From positions 1-33,187 of the forward strand of contig NZ_JABMCQ010000024.1 in the NCBI RefSeq assembly GCF_013179575.1: 33,187 nucleotides of DNA, in the 5' to 3' direction. Below are positions 8,431 through 18,315 of this stretch, piece by piece. A program made the position numbers and the translations under genes. This DNA comes from Sphingobacterium shayense (GTDB lineage: Bacteria; Bacteroidota; Bacteroidia; Sphingobacteriales; Sphingobacteriaceae). Position 1 is the stretch's first letter. Each line of letters begins with the position of its first letter. The notes under the pieces were generated by a model. That model was given only the letters and a program-made list of their open reading frames with translations. It ran no database searches and was not told the origin of the DNA.

Positions 8431-10617
8431 CTACCAGGTAATATGTACGGTTACACCATCTGGGTCATTTTCAAAGGCTAGTAAATAGGTGCGTGAAATC
8501 GCATCCCAATTCTCCTTATCGAATTTGTCTACGCCGTTGACCAATACTTTTTTAGCAACTTTTGGCAATAATACACGTGCGATGTTGCTGGTATTAATGG
8601 GACTTTTAGCGATAAATTGATACCCATTACGACTAACCTGCTCTTCATATATCCTACTGGCTGAGGCTAATACCTGAGGCGTATTTCTATTTTCTACCCG
8701 TTCAACGTTCAGAAAGTATCCCTGTTCACCGGGTTTTATTGACCGCGTGGTGTATACCGGTAATTTGGGATCAAACAGGTCGATAAAGATTCCGTCCATT
8801 TGGTAGGGCTCATTGCTCACACCTTCGTCGAGCACTGCAATTAAATCAAACATGCCTCGTTGCAAATAGAAATTATTTTTAAAGGTTAGCTTGCTGTTTC
8901 TAGAATCATAGAACGTCCGTACGGATTCAATTAAGCGCTGACTATTATTTTCGCGAAGGACAAAGTCTTTGGGGTCTGCACGCAAGATATTGACGGCTCC
9001 TTTTCCATATTGAAAAACACCTCCCTCAACTCTATCTTTTATATTTATACCCATTTTTTTAAAAAGATGTTCTGAAGGTGAAGCATAACTGTTTCCTTTA
9101 GTATTCCACCATTCCTGGACAGTCTGGAAAGGATCCGTGTCTGTTCCACAATAAATAAGCTTACCACCGTTTTTGACCCAACTCGCGATTTGTTCGTGCG
9201 CTTTGGGGTCCAATGGTTTCATATTGGCATATGTCATTAGAAGCACCTTGGTTTGCGCAAGTGCTTCTGGATATCCTAAATTTTCGATATGAACGGTTTT
9301 GACTGGTACGCCACGTTTGAGAAGTGGTAGAGCCAGTCCGTAGAAATTTGCTAATTGTGGATCGTCGTAGCCGTCATGCGTTGGGAAGCGCTGGAACATC
9401 AGCGAGTTTGCCATCAACACACTGACGCCTGCGGATCCGGATAGTTTGTTCTCACTTAAAGGCATCTGGTTCAAAGAATTTACCATTACCTGCATTTGCG
9501 TGGAATAATGGCGGGGTATTTTTTCCTTTTTCTCACTATTTGCTGCTGTTCGATATAACCCCTCGTATATCCGTTCGGGCCATGGCATAATTTCATAGTC
9601 TGCAATTTGGGGATAAAGGAGCTGCGCTGTGAACGTTGCTTGATAATTTTTTTTGTAATCGGACCAGTCGCGTGGCCAATCTTCAATAGGATCAGTTAAG
9701 AAAAACATTTTACGGCCGGTAGGTGCCGTCATCGATTCCATCGACCCGTATTCTAAGTAAGCAGTTTCAAACACTCGTTCTTTCTCTTTACCGTTGAAAA
9801 AGTTAGGTTCCCTGGAGGTGCCTGTCCAAACTTGAGCGATGTATCCGTCAACAACAGGCAATGATGCGAGCTGTGCTTCGGGGCTGACAATCTTCCACTG
9901 AGAATAGTTTATCAGTGAATGGGTAGGGACATAACATTTAACGTCAATACCTTTAGTTTTTCCATATTCTTTCGCGTAGGTAAACGCTTCATTTAATGCC
10001 TTTAAATATAATGCATATTTTAATTTGTTCGCCAAGTAAGTGTTTTCGGGTGATTCATGCTGAGCACGCCAGTCGAAACCATAATACTTTTTCCACTCTC
10101 GTTTGAAGGCTTCACTATAACCGGCTCTTGCCCAAAACTCTGGCTCCTCCAGAAAAATTGCGTCGATCCCGGCATCGATTACCGGTTTGATATGTTTCTC
10201 TTTGAGGTAAGTTAAAAAATTGTCCGTTGGAACTATATAAGGCACCATATGACCATGCCAAATGGTATCCTGTTCCATGGTCACTTGCCCCTCATCGAGA
10301 TGAGGCTTTCCATCCCAATCCCCTGTAAAATAGTCTTGATACTCGCCCCAAGCAATACCCGTCATAAAGTGCGGGATATATCCCCTATCTTTCCACGATT
10401 TTACGCGCTCAACAAAAGGGACTCGTTTCGATTTGTCTGATGGATTTCCGCCAACCCCGTAGATCATTACTGCGTCAGCACGATTATCGATGGTAGGTTT
10501 CCACTCTCGTGAGGTCTGAAATGTTGTTTTTACGTTATCTACCGTCTGTGAGTGGACGTGGTTTACGATAAATGTCGAAAAAATCACCCCAGCAGTTAGT
10601 TTAAAGTTTATTTGCAT
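8431..10617 (-). CDS. Secreted TIM-barrel hydrolase of unassigned family with GATase-like domain (PUL2, last gene)
   Basis: The 728-aa product starts with a signal peptide (cleavage near VHSQ, residue 24). Residues about 45-360 read as a TIM barrel: AGIDAIFLEEPEFWARAGYS (150-168) puts a glutamate pair at a strand end in the manner of clan GH-A acid/base residues, and FFLTDPIEDWPRD (305-317) or YEIMPWPERIYEG (341-353) could carry the second carboxylate. Residues about 395-530 resemble the Rossmann-like 'trimerisation/GATase' domain that follows the barrel in GH42 beta-galactosidases (ALAQTKVLLMTYANMKPLD, then SWVKNGGKLIYCGTD). A beta-rich tail ends the protein. I cannot place it in a numbered GH family. 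It closes an operon led by a GH76 alpha-mannanase, so it probably trims the same glycan. Catalytic residues are inferred from position only. Confidence 0.75.
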   Translation of the reverse strand: MQINFKLTAGVIFSTFIVNHVHSQTVDNVKTTFQTSREWKPTIDNRADAVMIYGVGGNPSDKSKRVPFVERVKSWKDRGYIPHFMTGIAWGEYQDYFTGDWDGKPHLDEGQVTMEQDTIWHGHMVPYIVPTDNFLTYLKEKHIKPVIDAGIDAIFLEEPEFWARAGYSEAFKREWKKYYGFDWRAQHESPENTYLANKLKYALYLKALNEAFTYAKEYGKTKGIDVKCYVPTHSLINYSQWKIVSPEAQLASLPVVDGYIAQVWTGTSREPNFFNGKEKERVFETAYLEYGSMESMTAPTGRKMFFLTDPIEDWPRDWSDYKKNYQATFTAQLLYPQIADYEIMPWPERIYEGLYRTAANSEKKEKIPRHYSTQMQVMVNSLNQMPLSENKLSGSAGVSVLMANSLMFQRFPTHDGYDDPQLANFYGLALPLLKRGVPVKTVHIENLGYPEALAQTKVLLMTYANMKPLDPKAHEQIASWVKNGGKLIYCGTDTDPFQTVQEWWNTKGNSYASPSEHLFKKMGINIKDRVEGGVFQYGKGAVNILRADPKDFVLRENNSQRLIESVRTFYDSRNSKLTFKNNFYLQRGMFDLIAVLDEGVSNEPYQMDGIFIDLFDPKLPVYTTRSIKPGEQGYFLNVERVENRNTPQVLASASRIYEEQVSRNGYQFIAKSPINTSNIARVLLPKVAKKVLVNGVDKFDKENWDAISRTYLLAFENDPDGVTVHITW

Positions 10618-10652
10618 AGTATTATCTAAGAATTAGATTTTAAATCGGATAG

Positions 10653-11483
10653 TTACGGTATAACTACGACTTTCGCCTCGTTATAGTTCCACCTTCGCGT
10701 CCCGGTTCCCCTTGGTGTATCAAAATTTATACGTGATGCGGCGCGAACATATACCGTACGACCGGCAGGAATTTCGCCACTGGACACCAACGTTATAGTC
10801 TCCCCTAGCATTGGATCGAAGTCAGTACCGCTATATTCTAGTTTACTTGACCATCGTTCGTCACGAGCGCGATATCCTACTGAGGATGAATAGCTCACGA
10901 AAAGCTGCACGTCCGTGATATTCACGAAGTCTTCATTGTAGTTACCCATAGGCTCCACTTTAGCGCGGAAGTCTTCTTTGGTTACACCTCGCTCAACTTT
11001 CACTTTTACCGAGATCTTCCCATTTTCCACTACTGGTTCTCCTACCCATTGAACGCGAAGAAACGGTTGTACTTCGAAACGGACAGTGTTCGTGCCGCTT
11101 AGATCCATATATTTACTTTCATCTGCTAGCACTTTACCATCAGCCGCTTCACGTACAATTGGAATAAAAGGTCCATCTACAGTGATATTATAATGTCCCG
11201 CAAAGAGCTTGGTATTTAGAAATGTCCCGTCAGGCTTGCAAAAAAAATCTGGATTATGTTCAACGTTATCACCCCAACTTAGCTCTGTAAGGCGAACACG
11301 AATACCTTCTCCGCCTTGGTCGGTAAGGACTGGATCCCCCGACAGCACGTCAACCACCTCACCAGCCAAAGTGACGTCGGGCGCTTCGAAATTATCACGC
11401 TCGAAAAAGCTACATGCACTAAACATACTCGTAAAGAGGATGAAGCTACTTAAAAATATTTTATTTATTACCATCTGTTTCAT
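10653..11483 (-). CDS. DUF3823-type surface lipoprotein (PUL2)
   Basis: The protein is a small beta-sandwich lipoprotein that commonly sits next to SusC/SusD pairs and is thought to be an accessory glycan-binding protein on the cell surface (SGBP-like role; inference). The DUF3823 signature is clear: NFEAPDVTLAGEVVDVLSGD, then EGIRVRLTELSW and GTFLNTKLFAGHYNITVDG within the first 125 residues. The second half reads as an Ig-like repeat. I place the start at 11483 (MKQMVINKIFL...), 4 nt after the SusD stop, rather than at 11510, which would overlap SusD by 23 nt. From 11483 there is a lipoprotein signal with Cys at the end of LFTSMFSAC. A gap of 35 nt separates it from the hydrolase downstream, supporting one transcript. 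Confidence 0.9.
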   Translation of the reverse strand: MKQMVINKIFLSSFILFTSMFSACSFFERDNFEAPDVTLAGEVVDVLSGDPVLTDQGGEGIRVRLTELSWGDNVEHNPDFFCKPDGTFLNTKLFAGHYNITVDGPFIPIVREAADGKVLADESKYMDLSGTNTVRFEVQPFLRVQWVGEPVVENGKISVKVKVERGVTKEDFRAKVEPMGNYNEDFVNITDVQLFVSYSSSVGYRARDERWSSKLEYSGTDFDPMLGETITLVSSGEIPAGRTVYVRAASRINFDTPRGTGTRRWNYNEAKVVVIP

Positions 11484-11487
11484 TGCT

Positions 11488-13548
11488 TTATCTGTTTGGT
11501 TGTTGATCAATTACGGCACTTTTAGCCACCTCTCCACTAGGGATTGAGAAATAATAATCTAACGGGGTATAACCAAATGTTTTTGAGGAAACCCACTGAA
11601 AACGAGCATCAAAAAAATATTTGCCCTCCTGTATCGAAAAGAATGGATAAAGACCTCGGAAACGGAAATTTTCATTGTTACTGTATTTTTCTTTAGGGCG
11701 TTCCTCTCCCCAAAAGCCGTTACGTCCTTCGTAGTGTAATACCCTCCACCGACGTAAATCCCATTTTGTTTTATGTTCGAAAGCAAGTTCTTTCCGCCGT
11801 TCCTTGCGCACGAGATCTCTATCGTGCGAAGATGAAGTAAGTGGTCCGTTGAGGAGCTCAGCTCCGGCACGCTCGCGAATCTCGTTTATAGCAGTTGTCG
11901 CAACTTGTAGCATGTCACTACCGTCAGGTGATGCAACACCTGCAGATTGAAGTTCAACAGCAGCTTCTGCTGCGTTTAGTAAAACTTCAGCATAGCGCAT
12001 TAAAATAAAGGGTTGTGCGGATTTGCCTTCGCCAATTTCTGTCGTAGGACTAGTTTGAAGCCATTTTCGAAGATATAGACCTGTTACCGTTGCTTCCGCG
12101 TTATCGTAAAATGGACCATTTTCCCCGGCAGCAGGCATCAGCTGCCCTTGGTATTCTACATGTTCCTGACTGCTCCCATCGCGGGGGCTAAGGTAGAGCT
12201 GTTTAGGACTTTGTGTATAGGCTGCTAGATGTTGATAACGGGTGTCCGCTGTGTTATAAGCGTAGTTGTTAAACAATGGCTTTACCGGAGTTTCTCCTGT
12301 ATATATACCACCGCGTACTTCAATTTGTTGACCTCGGAACTGGTCTCCTGGAAAAATTACGTATGCACGTAAGCGCGGCTCTGCGTTTTCGAAAAAATCC
12401 ATCGGCTCATCATACATCACGTAGTTTCCGTCGGTATTTGTGCTACCTGTTGTAACCCGAATTGATCCGTCAGGATATCTAGGGAAGCCATCGAAGAGCT
12501 CGATAAAGTCAAGCGTTGGACATGTGCCAGCTGAGAGTGGCGAGCGAAAGGTAAAAGGTGAACTATAGGCATCAAGACCATGCGTGAGAGTGGGAAATAA
12601 ATATTCTTTTACATAAATATTCTCGGGACTAGTGAGGTCGCTAAACATGTCTACCATGTTTTGGTATTGTGCCTCTTTATCATCGGCTTGCCACCGCTTT
12701 TTGTAGAGGGAGTATCCCCCTTTAGTCATCACCTCACGTGCGGCTTCATAAGCCTCAAGAAAATATCTGTTCGAGGCTTGCTGCCAGCTGTCGTCATCAA
12801 AACCTATAACGCGTACATTTGTTTTCTCTCCAAGTCCGGTCAGCCTTCCGGAAACAGTCTGATTATATTTTGCCACACTTCCTGCATAGAGCATTGCCTG
12901 CGATTTAAAAGCTAAGGCTACATATTTATTAGAATATCCCTTTTTTGGACTTTGTGGAAGCATGAGTTCTGCTGCTTGATCAAAATCTGAAAGAATCTGA
13001 TTCCATGTCTCTTCCTCGCTGGCACGCGGCACTTCCATCTCTTGCGCCTCGGCGGGGTACTGAATAACACTGGTTACTAACGGAATTCCTCCAAATCGGC
13101 GCGCCATCGCATAGAATGTGGTTGCACGAACATAATAAGCTTCCCCGAGGTAATGTTTATACTGATCTTCCGCAAATTCAGCTTGGTAATTAGGAAGCGT
13201 TTCAATTAGATGATTGGCGTCGCGGATCAATTCGAATGCTTGTCCCCAGTAGGCTGTACGTTCGCCGGTGAACGATGCTGTAATACCATCTCTATTTACG
13301 GCCTCTCCCGTTCCTTCGATACCAAGCGAAGCAAGCCAACCGTTATACTCTAACCCCCATTGGGCCATGTATTTGAAGTCTTCAAAAGGCATATGACTGT
13401 ACATCCGAGCAATATAAATATCCATCCCGGCAGGCGTGTTCAACAGATCATCATCTGTCACTATATTTTTAGGTGTAATATCCAGCTCAACACAAGACGA
13501 AATGCCTAATATGCTGGCTATAGATAAAATAATTAGAATTCTTCTCAT
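11488..13548 (-). CDS. SusD/RagB-family surface binding lipoprotein (PUL2)
   Basis: This is the substrate-binding lid for the SusC encoded just upstream. A lipoprotein signal ends at Cys19 (LGISSC) and is followed by VELDITPKNIVTDDDLL, the standard SusD opening. The central helices (YLGEAYYVRATTFYAMARRFGGIPLV) and the C-terminal helical block with RKERRKELAFEHKTKWDLRRW are family marks. At 686 aa it is longer than the PUL1 SusD, with an extra loop region around residues 340-470, which often forms the ligand site in large SusD proteins. The stop at 11488 is 4 nt from the DUF3823 start, so the two genes are probably translationally coupled. Confidence 0.97.
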   Translation of the reverse strand: MRRILIILSIASILGISSCVELDITPKNIVTDDDLLNTPAGMDIYIARMYSHMPFEDFKYMAQWGLEYNGWLASLGIEGTGEAVNRDGITASFTGERTAYWGQAFELIRDANHLIETLPNYQAEFAEDQYKHYLGEAYYVRATTFYAMARRFGGIPLVTSVIQYPAEAQEMEVPRASEEETWNQILSDFDQAAELMLPQSPKKGYSNKYVALAFKSQAMLYAGSVAKYNQTVSGRLTGLGEKTNVRVIGFDDDSWQQASNRYFLEAYEAAREVMTKGGYSLYKKRWQADDKEAQYQNMVDMFSDLTSPENIYVKEYLFPTLTHGLDAYSSPFTFRSPLSAGTCPTLDFIELFDGFPRYPDGSIRVTTGSTNTDGNYVMYDEPMDFFENAEPRLRAYVIFPGDQFRGQQIEVRGGIYTGETPVKPLFNNYAYNTADTRYQHLAAYTQSPKQLYLSPRDGSSQEHVEYQGQLMPAAGENGPFYDNAEATVTGLYLRKWLQTSPTTEIGEGKSAQPFILMRYAEVLLNAAEAAVELQSAGVASPDGSDMLQVATTAINEIRERAGAELLNGPLTSSSHDRDLVRKERRKELAFEHKTKWDLRRWRVLHYEGRNGFWGEERPKEKYSNNENFRFRGLYPFFSIQEGKYFFDARFQWVSSKTFGYTPLDYYFSIPSGEVAKSAVIDQQPNR

Positions 13549-13594
13549 CGTATTTCTTTTAATATAAATGTCGTAATCGTAGGATCACTAAATT

Positions 13595-16500
13595 TTAGTA
13601 GCTGATCGAAAGTCCAACGGTAAACGTTTTGTTAAGCGGGTACATACGCCCTAAATCATCGTCCGGATGTTCGGGATCGACAAATCGAACTTTGGTTAAC
13701 GTAAACAAATTATAGGCGTTAGCAAATACGCGCATACGCAATGAAGATAGAGGTGGTAAAGTGTAGCCTAGTTCGACACTCTTTAGACGTAGATATGATG
13801 TGCTCACCCGATTAAATTGCGAATTTGCTTTTGGATACCGACCCGTATAACCATAGTAACCCTCCACCCATTCAATAGACGGATCGTACGGATCGGCTGT
13901 CGGATCCACCGGGTGCCACCTATCCAAGTATTGAGTCAGAGTTCCTCCACCGTTGCTTCCCCAAATCGCATATAACGGCTCTTTATATTCCATCGATCCC
14001 AAGGCAGACCCCTGGAACAAGAGCGCTAAATCGAAGTTCTTGTATGCTGCCTCTAAGTTCATTGAAAAGTTTAACCATGGCGTTTGATCGAATGCAAAAG
14101 GATGTTCATCCTGACCGTTAATTTCCCCGTCACCGTTCCAGTCTAAATACTTGTAATCGCCAGGCAAAGCGTCTCGCTCGGTATAAACAGGATAATTTCG
14201 AATATCGTCCCAGCTCGTATACCGTCCTGCCGATTCATATCCAAATTGGAAACCTTGGTATCTGTTATTTAGATTGTCGTTACGCCAGCGGTCGTAAGAA
14301 TTTTTGTATGGACCGTTCTGTACAGCAGTAAGGTATTTGTTACGTGTTATGGTTGCTATCCCCTTTAGACTGTATTGGAAGTCGCCAATCTTATTTTTAT
14401 GCCGAAGCTCGAGTTCTAATCCGAAATTCTGATCGCTATTAGCATTTTCAAGCGGTGGTGTCGTTCCTAATACGGTGGGGAATAGTCCAGTACGGCGTTG
14501 GAACAATCCCGAGCGGCGCCGATCGAAATAATCTAGTGTAAAACCAAACAAGTTGTTCCATCCATCGAAGTCCACACCGACGTTAAAGGTTCGAGCCTCG
14601 TACCAGGTAATTGCTTGGTTCGCTATCGCTTTACGTGTCACCCCAGTTACAAATTTATCGCCGAGCATATATCCTGGCGCATATTGGTTGAAGTAACCAT
14701 TTTCTGAATTCCCGCTGGTTGAAGGATAAATATAACCCGGGATCCAACCAAAGTCCCAGTCATTTGAAAGATCATCGCCAAGCACACCATAGCTGGCACG
14801 AACTTTAAATTGGTTTACGAAGTCTAATGCATCGACATCCTGAAAGAATGGTTCTTCAGAGATGCGCCATGCCGCTGAAGCTGAAGGGAAAAATCCCCAT
14901 TTGTTTCCCGAGGCAAACCTTGAAGATCCGTCGTAACGAAACTGACCTTCCAGTATATATCGACCTTTATAATCGTAATTTGCACGGCCAATAACAGCGG
15001 CTTTAGCTTCGTCGTAATAATCCCCTAACCCGCCGGACATTCCTGTCATCTGCCCATCTTCCACTCCGGAAAGGAGTATATCTGAAGCAAACGCAAGATT
15101 TTTCATACCGTAGAAGTTGTCACCGTCGTTTTTTTGAACCTCCCAACCTAACAACCCTCCGATAGTATGGTCATCGGAAAACGTGCGGCTGTAGTTTAAA
15201 ACGAATTGACCTAGAAGCTGCTGTTTTTCGTAAAATTCGCGGCGTAAACGATTGGGGCTGCTCAAATCAAATAGTTTTTGATTGTAGGTGCCTGATACTG
15301 GATCTAGGGCATATTGGAAATATTCTTTGCGGAAGCTACTGTTATTATCTGTGCGATAGTCATAGGAAACCAGCGCTTTAGCCGACAGTCCCGTTAGTGA
15401 AGGAGTAAAAACACCTAAATCGAAATTCAGGACAGCCGAGGATTGTAAAGTTTTCTTTTTGTAGCTTCTATATCCTGAAATATCTGAATCTATCATCCCT
15501 ACTGTATTTTGTTCCAGGTCAAGTCCTTCATAGTTTAGCATTGTGCCTTCGGGATCAGCATATGCAGGAAACAACATTCCTTGCTTCCAATAGTTCCGAA
15601 TAATATCTACTGCACTGTAATAAGGATTGTTTTGGACATCGGACATTCCACTTAAATTGAGTTCCAGTTTAAGTCCTTTCGTTAGTTCAGCACTTATATT
15701 TGAACGCAGATTGGTTTTGTTATAGTTCAAATCGCCGGTTTTGAAAAATCCTTCTTGCGATGCATATCCACCTCCGATGTAATATTGCACTTTTTCACTT
15801 CCTCCAGAAAAACTTATATCGTGAGATGTTTGTGGTGATACTTCGGAAAACACCAAGGAGGTCCAATCGGAAGATCGACGTTCTCCGTTTCGATAAGCCT
15901 CAAAATCGTCAGGTGTGTAGATGATACTACCTCCGTTAATATTATTCATGGATTTTTCATTATAAAGCGTCATCGCATCGATAGCATTTGCAAGATATGG
16001 CAATCCAGAAGGGCGCTGGAACGTGAAGGAACCATTATAGCCGATAGCGACTTTACCTTCTTTTCCTTTTTTAGTCGTAACGAGCATAACACCGTTTGCC
16101 GAGCGTACTCCATAAATAGACGCAGCACCGTCTTTTAGTACCGAAACATTATCGATATCATTTGGGTTAAGGCGTTGAAAATCTTCTATAGAACGCGGTA
16201 CACCGTCGATAATCACGAGGGGCGCCCCCATTCCACGAATATCAAAATTTGCTCGATAAGATCCCGGTTCGGCACTTTTTTGCCAAACACGAACACCGGC
16301 GATGCGGCCAGCAAGCATATTTTGGGGATTCTCGTTCTTTGTCGCGCGCATCTCGGTTCCCTGAATATCTGAAACTGCGCCGGTGAGTGTTACCTTCTTT
16401 TGTGTACCATAGCCTACCACGACAACTTCATCGAGATATTCTTCGTTTCTGTTGAGCGTAACATTCACCTGATTGTTGCCCCCAACGACTGTTTCCAAGT

Positions 16501-16759
16501 TATCGAATCCAATAAAAGAAAACAACAAAATTGCATCCGCGGGGACCGATAAGGAGTACCGCCCGTATACGTCTGTGCTCGTACCTATTTCCGGGGACCC
16601 CTTCACCGTTACCGAAACCCCAGAAATTGGAGCCTTATCGATATCGGTCACCGTTCCCGTCACATTTTGTTGTGCCAGAAGTATAAAGGGTATCAGAACC
16701 ATAACGAGTAAGCTTAATACACGTCGACTCGGTATTCTATCACATAATTTGATTAGCAT
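13595..16759 (-). CDS. SusC/RagA-family TonB-dependent transporter (PUL2)
   Basis: Outer-membrane barrel of the mannan-type locus. The order is a long N-terminal signal segment (LSLLVMVLIPFILLAQ, about 15-30), a carboxypeptidase-D regulatory-like domain (about 32-103), a TonB box EEYLDEVVVVGYGT (106-119), a plug with LKDGAASIYGVRSANGVMLV, and the barrel to the terminal TVGLSISY. Length 1054 aa is normal and no STN domain is present. It follows the GH76 gene by 11 nt and precedes SusD by 46 nt on the same strand, so all are probably on one mRNA. Its partner set (GH76, SusD, DUF3823, hydrolase) suggests import of alpha-mannan fragments. Confidence 0.97.
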   Translation of the reverse strand: MLIKLCDRIPSRRVLSLLVMVLIPFILLAQQNVTGTVTDIDKAPISGVSVTVKGSPEIGTSTDVYGRYSLSVPADAILLFSFIGFDNLETVVGGNNQVNVTLNRNEEYLDEVVVVGYGTQKKVTLTGAVSDIQGTEMRATKNENPQNMLAGRIAGVRVWQKSAEPGSYRANFDIRGMGAPLVIIDGVPRSIEDFQRLNPNDIDNVSVLKDGAASIYGVRSANGVMLVTTKKGKEGKVAIGYNGSFTFQRPSGLPYLANAIDAMTLYNEKSMNNINGGSIIYTPDDFEAYRNGERRSSDWTSLVFSEVSPQTSHDISFSGGSEKVQYYIGGGYASQEGFFKTGDLNYNKTNLRSNISAELTKGLKLELNLSGMSDVQNNPYYSAVDIIRNYWKQGMLFPAYADPEGTMLNYEGLDLEQNTVGMIDSDISGYRSYKKKTLQSSAVLNFDLGVFTPSLTGLSAKALVSYDYRTDNNSSFRKEYFQYALDPVSGTYNQKLFDLSSPNRLRREFYEKQQLLGQFVLNYSRTFSDDHTIGGLLGWEVQKNDGDNFYGMKNLAFASDILLSGVEDGQMTGMSGGLGDYYDEAKAAVIGRANYDYKGRYILEGQFRYDGSSRFASGNKWGFFPSASAAWRISEEPFFQDVDALDFVNQFKVRASYGVLGDDLSNDWDFGWIPGYIYPSTSGNSENGYFNQYAPGYMLGDKFVTGVTRKAIANQAITWYEARTFNVGVDFDGWNNLFGFTLDYFDRRRSGLFQRRTGLFPTVLGTTPPLENANSDQNFGLELELRHKNKIGDFQYSLKGIATITRNKYLTAVQNGPYKNSYDRWRNDNLNNRYQGFQFGYESAGRYTSWDDIRNYPVYTERDALPGDYKYLDWNGDGEINGQDEHPFAFDQTPWLNFSMNLEAAYKNFDLALLFQGSALGSMEYKEPLYAIWGSNGGGTLTQYLDRWHPVDPTADPYDPSIEWVEGYYGYTGRYPKANSQFNRVSTSYLRLKSVELGYTLPPLSSLRMRVFANAYNLFTLTKVRFVDPEHPDDDLGRMYPLNKTFTVGLSISY

Positions 16760-16770
16760 AAATAGTTAGA

Positions 16771-18237
16771 TTATTTCTGATTAATATTGTTTTCAAACTC
16801 ATAACGGGCCAATAGCGCATATTCTGCAGCGAATGTAAACTGAAACATACCCTCAACGCCACGGCCCTTTTCACTATCTCCCCACCCTTTAAGTAGGTCT
16901 GTGGGGAGTAATCCTTGCTGCTTAAATTGACTAAAACCGTAGTCCAGGTTTTTTTGAAAGCTGGTGATCGCAGGAATTGCTGCGGAGTGGATATTATGGA
17001 CATCCATGAAACCGCGTAGAAGTACTCCGTTGAACCAGTTGCGAAATCCCTCCGTTCCGTAACTGTAATAGCCAGGAAGATCCTTGTCTAGACTTGCAAA
17101 AACTCGGAAGCTCGCCTCGGATAAAGTTTTGGTATGATTCAAATATTTTTCATCGCTTGTTACGCGAAAAAGATCCGCCCCACCAGATAGCATGGTCCCG
17201 CTGTTATATGTATAGGCCTCTCCCGCAGGTTGAGTTAATTGCGTACTAGCCCGGTAGCGAACTCCGTTAATGGTCTCGTAAACAATTTTGCAATCGCCGC
17301 AACCGCCCATCATATCGGCATATACGCCGTCTTGATCGAGTAGTTTGCTGTATTGCCAATCGTACACCTTTTTAGCATAATCTAAATAGTAGGTGGATTT
17401 TGGTTTCATCACGCTTACCCTCGTTTTATGGTCTTGAGCATCGATAAATCGGTATTCGATTTCTGCAGGTTTATCCGCATATATTTCATGTAACCAAACC
17501 AGTGGACTAATAATTGGCCCGTTACTACAAGCGTGCTTTGTAACATACCCCGGTCCCCAAGGTATACCACCATTCTCATCGCCCTGTTTGTCCAATGTAG
17601 TATCCCAGCCATCAAGGACGTAAGCGGTAAGATATTCCGCTTTTTGTAGATAGCTCTCCTCACCTGTTAATCGGTAGGATTCCAATAATTCTCGGATCAA
17701 CCACATCTGATCATCGTACACGTTTAATACACCAGTCACGTTCGCTTTACCCTTCTGATTTACTCTATCAACGGCGTATACAGACCAAGATTTGGTTTGC
17801 GTAAATGAGGTAAGTTCAAACGTACCTAGGTAATAATCGGCGTTATCGTAAAGACGGGAAAGTAAGTTTGTATAGCGAGAAAACTGCGCATCATATAACT
17901 TAGAATAGCCATTCTGTTTGGCGAGCGTTAAGCTATGTAATACTGCATTAACCGATTCAATCGCGCTGGTATACATCCATACACTGCCGCGTTCCTCGGA
18001 GCGGACCGCCGTAAAAGGATTGTAAAAGCGGCTCATAACCATTTCCTCTCCTGTAAAATAAAATAGCATGGCCGTGTCGATAATTCCCATTGCACGCTCT
18101 AGGTTGCGAAGTCCCAGATCACTTGTTTTATCTTCTAATGGATTAGACCTGTTTATGTCTGTTTTCGAGCTACAGCCGAAACTTACTACAGATAGTAATG
18201 CGAGAAATAGCAATGAAGCTAATTTTTTATGGTTCAT
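16771..18237 (-). CDS. GH76 endo-alpha-1,6-mannanase-like lipoprotein (PUL2, first gene)
   Basis: GH76 enzymes cut the alpha-1,6-mannan backbone of fungal cell-wall mannan at the bacterial surface, handing fragments to the SusC/SusD pair. The protein has a lipobox (SFGC, Cys22), an (alpha/alpha)6-barrel helix pattern and the diagnostic adjacent aspartates in NVYDDQMWLIRELLESY (Asp175-Asp176), which are the catalytic pair in the family. Also present are GGIPWGPGYVTKHACSNG (223-240) and EAYTYNSGTMLSGGADLFRVT, both GH76-like. Length 488 aa is normal with a modest insertion around 255-285. It leads the operon, facing the regulator at 18495 across a 257-nt gap that holds a strong inverted repeat. 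Other GH76 activities on related alpha-mannosides are possible; the family call is solid. Confidence 0.88.
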   Translation of the reverse strand: MNHKKLASLLFLALLSVVSFGCSSKTDINRSNPLEDKTSDLGLRNLERAMGIIDTAMLFYFTGEEMVMSRFYNPFTAVRSEERGSVWMYTSAIESVNAVLHSLTLAKQNGYSKLYDAQFSRYTNLLSRLYDNADYYLGTFELTSFTQTKSWSVYAVDRVNQKGKANVTGVLNVYDDQMWLIRELLESYRLTGEESYLQKAEYLTAYVLDGWDTTLDKQGDENGGIPWGPGYVTKHACSNGPIISPLVWLHEIYADKPAEIEYRFIDAQDHKTRVSVMKPKSTYYLDYAKKVYDWQYSKLLDQDGVYADMMGGCGDCKIVYETINGVRYRASTQLTQPAGEAYTYNSGTMLSGGADLFRVTSDEKYLNHTKTLSEASFRVFASLDKDLPGYYSYGTEGFRNWFNGVLLRGFMDVHNIHSAAIPAITSFQKNLDYGFSQFKQQGLLPTDLLKGWGDSEKGRGVEGMFQFTFAAEYALLARYEFENNINQK

Positions 18238-18315
18238 TATAAAGGTGTTAAATGCTCGATTTGGTTAGAATCTTGTTTATAATTTAGCATCAATATTAAG
18301 CGCTATAGATTAAAA

